A stretch of 64,000 nucleotides of DNA from Bradyrhizobium sp. AZCC 1693 (GTDB lineage Bacteria > Pseudomonadota > Alphaproteobacteria > Rhizobiales > Xanthobacteraceae): NCBI RefSeq assembly GCF_036924745.1, contig NZ_JAZHSD010000001.1, positions 6,943,001 through 7,007,000 of the forward strand, in the 5' to 3' direction. Position 1 is the first letter of the stretch; each line of letters begins with the position of its first letter. Shown piece after piece: positions 33,333-41,311 of this stretch. The position numbers and the translations under genes were made by a program. The notes under the pieces are model-generated. The model searched no databases. It was not told where the DNA came from and worked only from the letters and a program-made list of their open reading frames with translations.

Positions 33333-33368
33333 CCCCCAGAGCCCGCGAGAGGCTCCCTGGGGGTGTTT
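33333..33368 (+). terminator. hairpin overlapping the ribosome site of the next gene
   Basis: CCCCCAGAGCC / GGCTCCCTGGGGG with a short loop followed by TGTTTG. The GGGGGT of the 3' arm is also the ribosome site of the gene at 33370, so the hairpin could terminate upstream transcription or mask that site. Confidence 0.5.
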
Positions 33369-33369
33369 G

Positions 33370-33675
33370 ATGTTCTCACGTGACCTGGCCGGCCCGACAA
33401 GCAGAGATGCGATTGACGGCTTCAATGCGATCGCGGATGCGCTCGATCGCGGCTTCGATCCCGCCCATAGCAGGAGCTCAAGGCTGGGCGACTTCCTTGC
33501 GATCGCGGCAGGCTGGCTCGTTCTCGGCGCGGTTATTTTTTACCCCAGTCTGCAACTCGTCGCGATCGTGATCTGCGCGGCGTTCCTCGGCACGCGTTCG
33601 TTCGCGCGCCTCATCCTCGGTCCAAGCCCATCGCGAGGGCAGCTTCGCGAAGACCAGCCTCTGCTGGCCGCCTAG
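33370..33675 (+). CDS. small membrane protein
   Basis: A 101-residue protein. A polar N-terminal segment (~40 residues with DAIDGFNAIADALDRGFDPA) is followed by two hydrophobic stretches (LGDFLAIAAGWLVLGAVIFY and LQLVAIVICAAFLGTRSFA). Its stop nearly abuts the end of the convergent glycosyltransferase. The function is unknown. Confidence 0.5.
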   Translation: MFSRDLAGPTSRDAIDGFNAIADALDRGFDPAHSRSSRLGDFLAIAAGWLVLGAVIFYPSLQLVAIVICAAFLGTRSFARLILGPSPSRGQLREDQPLLAA

Positions 33676-35178
33676 CTATTCCGCTCCTCCTGCGCCATCG
33701 GCGGCCACTGCCGTTCGCGGCAGGGTGAGGTCGCCCATGTGAACCGGGTAAGAGTGGGACGTCTTGTCCCAGACGAGGGCGGTGCCGGATATCCGGTGGC
33801 CGACGTAGATCCGCACGGCGCGCCACGTTGCGAAGAAGTTGACGAAATTGCCAACGACAAGCCTCGGTGCGGCCATCAGGGCATGACGCAAATTGTAGAT
33901 CATGCCTGTGAACGTCATTCGGTTGAACAGGCGCCAGACCAGAAACAGGAAGTTTGCGAAAAACATCCAGACCGCCCAGTTTTGGTTGAGCAGGGTATAA
34001 ACAAACTGCTTTTCGGGATCGAAAACCGCCCGATAGAGTTCGAACACGGTCAGATTGGCGAGCGCAAAATAGGCGAGCATGACCGCAGGGCTGGTGATCA
34101 CGCCCTTTCTGTCTCGCGCCAGAAAGTACTTGGTACCGAGAGAGCCTTTCCAGCCATGCTCTTGAGAGCCCTGGAACACGATGCCGAGCAGCCAGCGCGC
34201 GCGCTGGCGATAGGCGGCCTCGAGGCCTGACGGAAAGAACTCGCGGGTCGCTACCGGAAGGGTGCGGTGGAGAATGCCCGGGTTGCCGCTGTCGATATCG
34301 ATGTCGATCGCATATTTGGCCGGATAGGCGATAAACGCGGAATTGAACCCGAGCTCAGAGACACGAAACGCGATGTCATAGTCTTCCGTGAACGATGACG
34401 TGCGGAAAGCCTCGCCGTGGTTTTGATCATTGAGGTGCTGGATCGCCTCCCGGCTGAAGCATGCGGAGACGCCGGCGCAGGGAATGACGCCGCTGATCCG
34501 CTGCCGGACCTCGAGGTCCTTGGTGTGCATCTCGGCGAACTCATCCATATAGAGGCCAGCGATCATTGAAGTGATCGGCCGGGAGAACGAGTAGACCGGC
34601 AACTGAATGAAGTCGTAGATGTCGACCAGCTTGTTGAAGAGCTTCAGCTCCAGCGGATGAATGAGGTCCTCGGAATCGTGCATCACGATTCCCGCAAACT
34701 TGATGTTCTGCTCGGCCTCGAACATGAAGATGTCGGAGATCGTCTGATTCAGGCAGTCGGCCTTGCTTGTCGGGCCATCGTGCGGAACCAGCACCATATG
34801 GATGTTCTTGTACAGCCCCTGCGCCTTGCGCACCTCGGCCTGGGTGAGGGGATCGTTCAGGTATACGCCGACGAAGTAGTGCGCGTGCTCGTATCGGACG
34901 AGGCGTGAATTCGATGACAGCATCGAAAAAATGACGTCGTGCTCCTTCCAGCACGGCACCATGATGGCGATGGGACGCTCAGGCAGTTGCTCGAGAATCT
35001 CTACGCTCGGCAATTCCTTGGACTTGCTATCCGCCGTGCCCATCAACCTGCTGCTCCAGTACATCAGGTCGACCGCGAGATCGTCGATGCTGGAAATCGC
35101 GATGATCACACCGGCGATCAACATCATGATCTCGACGACATAGAGATATTGAAAGATGAAGGAGGGAGCTTGTGTCAT
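33676..35178 (-). CDS. membrane glycosyltransferase, NfrB-like
   Basis: A 500-residue GT2-type enzyme. An N-terminal helix precedes the catalytic domain (PIAIMVPCWKEHDVIFSMLS, VMHDSEDLIHPLE, FTEDYDIAFRVSELGF, RQRARWLLGIVFQG), giving the D, DxD-like, ED and QxxRW elements. Three or more helices follow. It resembles the glycosyltransferase part of the phage N4 adsorption protein NfrB, but lacks the C-terminal cyclic-di-GMP-binding MshEN part of that protein. It begins 3 bp after wecB on the same strand, so it probably uses a ManNAc-related donor for an exopolysaccharide. Confidence 0.8.
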   Translation of the reverse strand: MTQAPSFIFQYLYVVEIMMLIAGVIIAISSIDDLAVDLMYWSSRLMGTADSKSKELPSVEILEQLPERPIAIMVPCWKEHDVIFSMLSSNSRLVRYEHAHYFVGVYLNDPLTQAEVRKAQGLYKNIHMVLVPHDGPTSKADCLNQTISDIFMFEAEQNIKFAGIVMHDSEDLIHPLELKLFNKLVDIYDFIQLPVYSFSRPITSMIAGLYMDEFAEMHTKDLEVRQRISGVIPCAGVSACFSREAIQHLNDQNHGEAFRTSSFTEDYDIAFRVSELGFNSAFIAYPAKYAIDIDIDSGNPGILHRTLPVATREFFPSGLEAAYRQRARWLLGIVFQGSQEHGWKGSLGTKYFLARDRKGVITSPAVMLAYFALANLTVFELYRAVFDPEKQFVYTLLNQNWAVWMFFANFLFLVWRLFNRMTFTGMIYNLRHALMAAPRLVVGNFVNFFATWRAVRIYVGHRISGTALVWDKTSHSYPVHMGDLTLPRTAVAADGAGGAE

Positions 35179-35181
35179 GAG

Positions 35182-36369
35182 TTACGATGCTTGGTGAAGC
35201 TGAATGATTTCGGCGGAGCGCATTTGCGGCGGCAGGACGAATTGCCGATAGAGAGCCTCGACGATCCGCTTGCTGGCGTGACCATCGCCATAGGGAAAGA
35301 CCGGCCGGGCCATGCGGGCGTATTTGGCGCTGTTCTTGTGCAGCTCGAACAAGGCACCGAACACCGCCCCGCGGGAAGTCCCGATCAACTCGACAACCCC
35401 GGACGCCACCGCCTCGGGCCGTTCGGTCACGTCGCGCAGCACCAGAACGGGCTTGCCGAGCGCTGGCGCCTCTTCCTGAAGGCCGCCGCTGTCGGTCACC
35501 ACGCACCAGGCATTCTGTATCGCGGCGACGACGTCGCGGTAGCCCAGCGGATCGACCAGCTTGATCCGGGGATGTCCCGAAAGAATTTCGATTGCGGTTT
35601 CGCGCGCATTTGGATTGGGATGAACCGGAAAATACACCGCGACGTCGGGGGTGAGGTCGACGAATGCCCTGATCGCAGTGAACGCGTCCCGCAGCGGCGC
35701 GCCAAAATTCTCGCGCCGATGCGCCGTGAGGAGGATGGTCCGCAGCCTGGGAAAGTCGGCGGGCAGTGCCGGCTTCGAGGCCGCAACTTCGAGCAATGAA
35801 TCGATCACCGTGTTTCCTGAAACGAGGATCTTCTCCCGCGAAATGTTCTCTCGCACCAGATTCTGCGCTGCGGCCGACGTCGGCGCGCAATGAAGGGATG
35901 TGGATACGGCGATCGAACGGCGGTGAAATTCCTCGGGGAACGGCGCGTCAAGGCTTGGCGTGCGCAGCCCGGCCTCCACATGCACGAAGGGGATCTTGCG
36001 GTAGAACGCCGCAATCGACGACGCATAGGCGGTTGTCGTGTCGCCCTGGGCCAGAACGCAATCCGGCCGAACCTCCCCGAAATATTTGTCCAGGCGGCGA
36101 ATCAGCAGGCTGGCGAGGACTGCCGGCGTGTGACACTTGCTTCGATGCGGGATCGAGAGGTCCGGGCGGAGGTCGAATTCGGCAAGGGTGCTGTCGAGGA
36201 GATCGCTCTGCTGGCCGGACGTCACGACCTTGACGGTCGCCCATTCGGCTTCGCGCAGGCGGCGGATAATGGGGGCCACCTTGATGACTTCAGGACGGGT
36301 GCCAATTACGAAGACAAAGGTTCGGACAGGCGTCGAGTGGCTGAAATGCTCTCTGCGAGGGTGATGCAT
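35182..36369 (-). CDS. wecB: UDP-N-acetylglucosamine 2-epimerase (non-hydrolysing)
   Basis: A 395-residue WecB-family enzyme making UDP-ManNAc from UDP-GlcNAc. Motifs: VIGTRPEVIKVAPIIRRL, AQGDTTTAYASSIAAFYRKI, VHVEAGLRTP, PEEFHRRSI, LLTAHRRENFG, VTDSGGLQEEAPALGKPVLV and RDVTERPEAV. It pairs with the NfrB-like transferase immediately downstream. The AT-rich stretch 36370-36580 upstream probably carries the promoter. Confidence 0.93.
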   Translation of the reverse strand: MHHPRREHFSHSTPVRTFVFVIGTRPEVIKVAPIIRRLREAEWATVKVVTSGQQSDLLDSTLAEFDLRPDLSIPHRSKCHTPAVLASLLIRRLDKYFGEVRPDCVLAQGDTTTAYASSIAAFYRKIPFVHVEAGLRTPSLDAPFPEEFHRRSIAVSTSLHCAPTSAAAQNLVRENISREKILVSGNTVIDSLLEVAASKPALPADFPRLRTILLTAHRRENFGAPLRDAFTAIRAFVDLTPDVAVYFPVHPNPNARETAIEILSGHPRIKLVDPLGYRDVVAAIQNAWCVVTDSGGLQEEAPALGKPVLVLRDVTERPEAVASGVVELIGTSRGAVFGALFELHKNSAKYARMARPVFPYGDGHASKRIVEALYRQFVLPPQMRSAEIIQLHQAS

Positions 36370-36694
36370 GCCTTGCTTTCAAAATAACCGCATCGTCCCC
36401 ACGACACGAAATAGCAATCGAATTCCCGTCCCATCGTCCCTGCCCGGACGGCACGGTTAGAAATCGCCGATAATTTAGCCCGCAAGCCTAAATTAGACAA
36501 TTGATTTAAATGGATTTTTCGGAGATTGCCGTGGAAATCGGGAGAGATTTGGGTGCATGGTAAATGCGCGTGTGCCCGTATTTATGCGGGCGGTATAATG
36601 TTTTGATCATCAGCTCGGACGCCGGAATCGATTTTGACGGGCGGGGTGGGACCAGCCGGGCAGGGGACGCTGCGGATGATGCGACTGCCGGCGG
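36370..36694. other. AT-rich intergenic region
   Basis: The part around 36470-36600 is much richer in A and T than its surroundings and has no supported gene. It may contain the wecB promoter and be a target of an H-NS-type silencer. Confidence 0.35.
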
Positions 36695-36886
36695 TTAACT
36701 CCCGCCTCGTTTTAAAAGAGGCATTTGTGGATTGATCGCCTGCGAGCCGGGGGCGTTCGTGCGTCCGGTGTGGCGCGGACGGCTTGACGGACGTGCGGAG
36801 GAAATCCTTAAGGCGAGCTCCGCCTTTTGAACCTCCCTGCGAAGCTGCAGAATCTCGAAATAGGCTTTCGCAACGTCGACCGGCAT
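36695..36886 (-). CDS. possible 63-residue small protein
   Basis: Frame beginning MPVDVAKAYFEILQLRREVQ then KAELALRISSARPSSRPRHT. The N-terminal part is a credible short coiled coil and the remainder is basic and disordered. No strong ribosome site is visible. Weakly supported. Confidence 0.3.
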   Translation of the reverse strand: MPVDVAKAYFEILQLRREVQKAELALRISSARPSSRPRHTGRTNAPGSQAINPQMPLLKRGGS

Positions 36887-37080
36887 AAATGTGATCTCGA
36901 CCAAGGGGTTCTGAAGTGAACCACAATCCCATCGCTGGGTTGGGTCACAACGTAACAATGGAACCGCTGCCGACATGTGAAATGCCATACAAATGGGCTT
37001 GCAAATGGGCTTGCTTGGTGCCGCGGTTTTTGCCGCGCGCCTTGGCGATGGAAGGCTCAATGCTTGGGACCGTCGCTCGT

Positions 37081-37290
37081 CTACCGCAGGATGCCGCGCT
37101 TCACCGCAAAAACGAAGTGATTGACGAATGTCTCGAGGCCGTCGCTCCGATTTGCCTCGAGATTTGCTGCGGCCGAACGAAGCGAAGGATGCGGCCGTTG
37201 TTCGATGGCATCCAAATCCGCCGAAACCGCCTCAAGGGCGTATCGCAATCGCCTCAAATCGGAACTGATTTTTGAATCCACGGCCGCCAC
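37081..37290 (-). CDS. possible 69-residue helical protein
   Basis: GTG start with GAGAG 7 bp upstream. The sequence (ISSDLRRLRYALEAVSADLD, then NHFVFAVKRGILR) is helical and has sensible residue use. A competing frame on the plus strand beginning NHNPIAGLGHN at 36916 cannot both be real over this stretch. No family is recognised. Confidence 0.35.
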   Translation of the reverse strand: MAAVDSKISSDLRRLRYALEAVSADLDAIEQRPHPSLRSAAANLEANRSDGLETFVNHFVFAVKRGILR

Positions 37291-37442
37291 CGCAAAACTC
37301 TCAAATTAACCAATTAAAGTTAAAATATATGTGATAATATTGTAACGGTCAACGCGCGACAATTAAAAAGTCGTCAGCGATTTTCGAAGCTTACCCGATA
37401 AAATCACCCTGCTTTGCTGCGCAGCAGCGGTCCGCCCGGTAC

Positions 37443-37466
37443 AAAAAAGCCGCCTTGCGGCGGCTT
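37443..37466 (-). terminator. terminator of PEP-CTERM gene 1
   Basis: AAGCCGCC / GGCGGCTT with a TTGC loop. On the reverse strand the hairpin is followed by TTTTTT, directly behind the gene at 37489. Confidence 0.8.
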
Positions 37467-37488
37467 TCAATCCAATCGGAAGCGCTGA

Positions 37489-38193
37489 TCAGGCCGCGAG
37501 CGTTGCGCCGTTGCGACGGCGATAAGCTAAATAACCTACACCAGCGAAGCCAAGGATCAGCATCGCCCAGGTTGAGGGTTCCGGAACGGGCGTCAGCACG
37601 TCGAGCGATACGTTGTCGAAGTACTGCGAGGTAACGCCACCACCGGGTGCGAAGATACGCGTGGCCTGTAGCTGGATGGTATGCTGGCCCGCCGTAAGGT
37701 TGGTGGTGAAGTCCAGCGTGTTGCGCAGTGTCGTCGACGTGCCAGGGCCGACGAAGTCAAAGCTGTCCAGCACGACGCCATCCAGCAGAACGCTCATCAA
37801 TCCGAACGCCGTGAGACCATTCACACGGGTAAATGCCGCGATATCGGCCGAGAATGTCGCCAGACCACCCGTCGTCGTGAACGTCTGCGAGACGCCACCA
37901 CCTTCCCCGGGAGCGGAGCCATAGATCGGATTGATCTTGCCTGCGTTCAGGAACAACGCGTTCGAAGCGCCGGAGCCCGTCACGTTGAAAGAAACGACCG
38001 AGGCGTTCTGCGGCTGCTGAGCGCCTGGCAAGCTCGGAGTGGCCGCGATCGTTCCGTTCGCGGTGGTGTACGAGGTCCATCCCGTCAGACCCGATTGAAA
38101 GTCGCCGTTCGTGATCACTTCGACAGCTTTGGCCGGCACAGCGGACAGAACAAGAAGAACAGCGCAAGAAAGTTTAGCGATAGTACGAACCAT
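37489..38193 (-). CDS. PEPxxWA-CTERM sorting-domain protein 1
   Basis: A 234-residue secreted protein. The signal peptide is followed by a beta-sandwich-like domain ([20 protein letters not shown] is the usual start of DUF642/PEP-CTERM lectin-like folds). The C-terminus has the tripartite sorting signal [20 protein letters not shown] then AYRRR. Such proteins are processed by an exosortase and displayed with exopolysaccharide. None is in the window. It sits in an exopolysaccharide neighbourhood and has its own terminator. Confidence 0.88.
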   Translation of the reverse strand: MVRTIAKLSCAVLLVLSAVPAKAVEVITNGDFQSGLTGWTSYTTANGTIAATPSLPGAQQPQNASVVSFNVTGSGASNALFLNAGKINPIYGSAPGEGGGVSQTFTTTGGLATFSADIAAFTRVNGLTAFGLMSVLLDGVVLDSFDFVGPGTSTTLRNTLDFTTNLTAGQHTIQLQATRIFAPGGGVTSQYFDNVSLDVLTPVPEPSTWAMLILGFAGVGYLAYRRRNGATLAA

Positions 38194-38628
38194 TTAATTA
38201 TGCTCCCGTTGAGAACCAGCGCCGAAACACCGAATGTTCCCGCCAGGCTCGGTCGATGACTGCGTCCCAAGGCCGGCCCAAGGGTTTATTTAAATTCGCC
38301 AGCTCCAATATTATCTAATGTCGTATTATGACGCGGGAATGATACGTTTACCGTGTTGATCGCCCATGCCTCAGGCAGGCAGGTCCTCTGCCCGCGCAGC
38401 ACGCCCGTCGCGCAAAGATCTTGTCACTTTCGAGCTGTCCGCATTTTTTAAGAGGCGACCTTCCGCTAAATTGTGGTGCGGAGTCGCTACGGTGCCCGCG
38501 CGGCCGTCGGATCACCGTGATCGACGGCAACGCTCAAGGCCGCATTCGGGGCGGCCTTCTCGCTGCTCGCAAACACGCCGCATGACGGGCGCTAATATGT
38601 GGGGTGGGCGGACGCAGCTGCGCGTGGC
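38194..38628. other. no supported gene
   Basis: Intergenic stretch between the PEP-CTERM gene and the cyclase gene. The first 150 bp is AT-rich and probably contains the PEP-CTERM promoter. Confidence 0.35.
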
Positions 38629-39645
38629 TTAAGAGCCGGTATCGCGCCACACGCTGGCTTCGTAGCCATCGATGACTTGCGTGGTGTGGGTAAATTCCTC
38701 AAGCTGACGCAACGGCTCGATGATCTTGCGTGCTACCAGCACGGTATTCGGCTCGGCATTCTTCTGCATATGCCCGGCGACGTCGATGACGCGATCCGAG
38801 ATCGTCTCGAGAGGGGTGGAATCGTCGAAGTAGACCAGGCCCGCGTTCACGCCGCAGCGAACGGCGAAATCCGCCTTGGACAGTTTCACCTCGCGGTTGA
38901 ACACCTTGAGACTCTTGATGACGTCCTTGCCCGACTGGCAGGCGTCCTCGACATGGGCGAAGCATGCCATCACGCCGTCGGGCGTCCATGCCGTCTTCAA
39001 CACGCCTCTGGCGCGAAAGATGCGCTCGACGAGCTTTCGATACTCCTCGAAGTCATATTGAATTGAAGCATGGTCTTCGCCGGCCTTCATCCCGGCCGAG
39101 CCGACCACGTCGATAGCAAGGAAGGCCACTTCACGGCCGAACGTGTCGAGCTTCTTCTTGGTTTCGGCAAACACCCGCAACAACTCCTGACGGTTCACGG
39201 TCTTGCCGCTTTCCGCCATTCGCAGCGTTGTTTCCAGTTCGGCGTCGAGCTTGGACCCCGGCTTCACGCCCTCTTTGCGGCGCCATGCCTGGGCCGACTT
39301 TCGCAGCAGCCGCCGGTTCGAAGCGGTCTGCGCGCGTTGGGCGATTGCGCCTGAGAAAATAGTGACGACAATGGCGAGGCCAATGAGGATCCAGTCGGAG
39401 CGATCGCTGCCGGCAATGTTGGTCGGTACATATCGATGCAGTACCGGCACGGATTTACTGAGAACGTATTCGCGCGCTTCGAACAGCTTGGCCGGGACCG
39501 TTGCGTTCTTCGGATTGTCGAACAGGACAAACAGCTTCGGGCCTACCAGAACAATTATCAGGGCGAACGTTGCGACGCCCAGCAGTTTCCTCAGTCCAAA
39601 CAGCACGTGAACCAGGATCGATTTAGGAGCTTCGCGATGAACCAC
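38629..39645 (-). CDS. membrane-anchored class III adenylate/guanylate cyclase
   Basis: A 338-residue protein. Two hydrophobic helices (LLGVATFALIIVLVGPKLFV and WILIGLAIVVTIFSGAIAQR) flank a periplasmic loop, a helical linker follows, and the C-terminal cyclase homology domain starts at EVAFLAIDVVGSAGMKAGED (metal-binding Asp) and continues through GVMACFAHVEDACQ and FAVRCGVNAGLVYFDD. The second metal Asp is replaced or shifted in TPDGVMACF, so catalysis is probable but not certain. The GTG start at 39645 overlaps a small upstream frame. Confidence 0.78.
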   Translation of the reverse strand: MVHREAPKSILVHVLFGLRKLLGVATFALIIVLVGPKLFVLFDNPKNATVPAKLFEAREYVLSKSVPVLHRYVPTNIAGSDRSDWILIGLAIVVTIFSGAIAQRAQTASNRRLLRKSAQAWRRKEGVKPGSKLDAELETTLRMAESGKTVNRQELLRVFAETKKKLDTFGREVAFLAIDVVGSAGMKAGEDHASIQYDFEEYRKLVERIFRARGVLKTAWTPDGVMACFAHVEDACQSGKDVIKSLKVFNREVKLSKADFAVRCGVNAGLVYFDDSTPLETISDRVIDVAGHMQKNAEPNTVLVARKIIEPLRQLEEFTHTTQVIDGYEASVWRDTGS

Positions 39646-39752
39646 TTTGATTGTCCCCAGGCAGAGCGGGCGAGACGATCGGACAGCCGCTCGATCAGCT
39701 TATAGCTTGCCATCCGCTTGAGTGGCAAATCACCCCGTCCGATCAGGCGCAT
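39591..39752 (-). CDS. possible 53-residue basic protein overlapping the cyclase start
   Basis: ATG frame reading MRLIGRGDLPLKRMASYKLI, ERLSDRLARSAWGQSKWF, then to CCLD. It fills the gap between the 141-residue protein and the cyclase on the same strand and overlaps the cyclase start by about 55 bp in another frame. It looks coherent, but no family or ribosome site supports it. Confidence 0.3.
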   Translation of the reverse strand: MRLIGRGDLPLKRMASYKLIERLSDRLARSAWGQSKWFIAKLLNRSWFTCCLD

Positions 39753-39784
39753 ATAGGGGCCGGTAACGTCGGCGGTATTTGCGG

Positions 39785-40210
39785 TCAGGCCGATGGTGGC
39801 CTTTCGTCCGCATCGTCAACGACTGGCCCCAGGGCCGACATCGCCGCGGCCTTCAGGCGGATCGGATCGCGCTCGCCGTCGCCCGCCACCTTCAAGATCG
39901 TAGCTGCGATCAATCGAAGCTGCTGGTCCGATACCGGTTCGGGTAAGGAAGCCTCGGCAGCTTCCAGGGCCTTTGACATCAACTCGATCGTTTGTGGACC
40001 GAACGAGGGACCGCCAAATTGGCTGTAGTCCAGTTCCTCGATAATCCGGCGGGCCTTTCGGTGCCGTACGTCTTCCTCGGCATCGAGACTTGTCGCGGCA
40101 TTCTGCGAACCCTCAGCCTTCGGATCGGACGCAGAACTTCCGCCCGGGTGCATGAGCTTTTCAGGCACAAACAGCTCAAGAGCAAATTTCAAGGTGTCTC
40201 GAAATCTCAT
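39785..40210 (-). CDS. hypothetical soluble protein
   Basis: A 141-residue protein. It begins MRFRDTLKFALELFVPEKLM, has a disordered acidic middle (GGSSASDPKAEGSQNAATSL) and a helical C-terminal half (RRIIEELDYSQFGGPSFGPQ, SKALEAAEASLPEPVSDQQL). Upstream of the cyclase on the same strand; possibly one operon. No family is recognised. Confidence 0.5.
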   Translation of the reverse strand: MRFRDTLKFALELFVPEKLMHPGGSSASDPKAEGSQNAATSLDAEEDVRHRKARRIIEELDYSQFGGPSFGPQTIELMSKALEAAEASLPEPVSDQQLRLIAATILKVAGDGERDPIRLKAAAMSALGPVVDDADERPPSA

Positions 40211-40453
40211 CTTGCTTCTGTCCGGTCGTCACCTCGGGCTATGCTTGGCGAGCCTGTACGCTTGCACCGTCGTTGATATTCCAGATAATCCGAATCATCC
40301 AGGAATCCAGCCTTTCGTTTTTTCAAAAAAATGCAACGTTGTTGATCGGGCAGCGGTTCGATAGGCTGTACAAAACTTCCTTCCCAACGGTAGTCCGATC
40401 TGCCGGATCAGCCAGGCAGTGCAGCGAAAACCGGTATGCCAAGGAGACTCGAT

Positions 40454-40801
40454 ATGGCACGAGCTTTCAAGGTTCGTTCCGCGGAGCGCGATGCTCAGAC
40501 CGACAGCGAACGGCTCGGCTCGATTTCGGCCGCCGTTGAGGCCGCCGTCGCCTCGATCCAGAAGGAGAGGGACGCCCTGCGTGCGCGTGTCGATGCGGCG
40601 CGCGATCAGGCCGCCTTTGCCACAGGCACCGACTACGATGAATATCTGACGCGCGACGCCAAGGATGCAGCCCGGATCAAGGAATACGAGCAGCAAATGG
40701 CAAGCGGCGAAAAGCGCACACAGGAGCTCGAGCGTCAACTCGGCGGTCTGGGTGCCATTCAGGAAGTCTTCAGCCGGTATTTCGCCGACAAGGTGCGGTA
40801 G
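40454..40801 (+). CDS. coiled-coil hypothetical protein
   Basis: A 115-residue charged, almost wholly helical protein (SISAAVEAAVASIQKERDAL, AARIKEYEQQMASGEKRTQE). The ATG follows AAGGAG. No membrane segment or signal. It could be a small cytoplasmic structural or partner protein. Function unknown. Confidence 0.6.
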   Translation: MARAFKVRSAERDAQTDSERLGSISAAVEAAVASIQKERDALRARVDAARDQAAFATGTDYDEYLTRDAKDAARIKEYEQQMASGEKRTQELERQLGGLGAIQEVFSRYFADKVR

Positions 40802-40855
40802 GGGGCGCCCGCCGCGAAAACTGCGGATAATCCGCGTTTAAATCGTCTTCCCGGA

Positions 40856-41119
40856 TTATACCCGCTCTGACTGCCGAATACTGAGCCGGGACCGCAAATG
40901 CAAATAAGCCGGCCGGGTCGTTAGCCCCAGGAAATAGCCCACCTGAACGGTAATGATCGGAAGGGCCACGACGGCCAAACCGTCGAGCAGGCCCTGACCG
41001 TTGGCCCAGGCCGAGACCATGTACGCGCCGGCGCCCAATGCAGAGAGCGGCAGCAGCGCCAAAATATTAAAATGAAGGCCCACATAGATGCCGGCACCGC
41101 AGGCGAGGATGGGCAGCAT
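40856..41119 (-). CDS. small membrane protein
   Basis: An 87-residue protein with three hydrophobic stretches (LPILACGAGIYVGLHFNILA, LPLSALGAGAYMVSAWANG, LAVVALPIITVQVGYFLGL) and a basic C-terminus. It is convergent with the coiled-coil gene and divergent from the sugar transferase at 41312. Function unknown. Confidence 0.55.
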   Translation of the reverse strand: MLPILACGAGIYVGLHFNILALLPLSALGAGAYMVSAWANGQGLLDGLAVVALPIITVQVGYFLGLTTRPAYLHLRSRLSIRQSERV

Positions 41120-41311
41120 TCGTCAGCTCGCTCCATTATACGGTTAAAAGGTGCATTCAAACTGATTAAATGTTGCGTCGCACCCCGGCCAAGTGTATGG
41201 TCACGGGTATTAACGAAGAGTTACTTAGGCCTTTGAACGTCTGTCGGATTTATGGTCTCTCGCCAATAATTCAGGCAGTGGTGTCAGTGATACTGCGCGG
41301 GCATTTTTCTC

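Noticed and set aside
36916..37275. plus-strand frame beginning NHNPIAGLGHN
   Set aside because: The start resembles that of some phage-type proteins, but the continuation has poor sense and conflicts with the reverse-strand helical frame.
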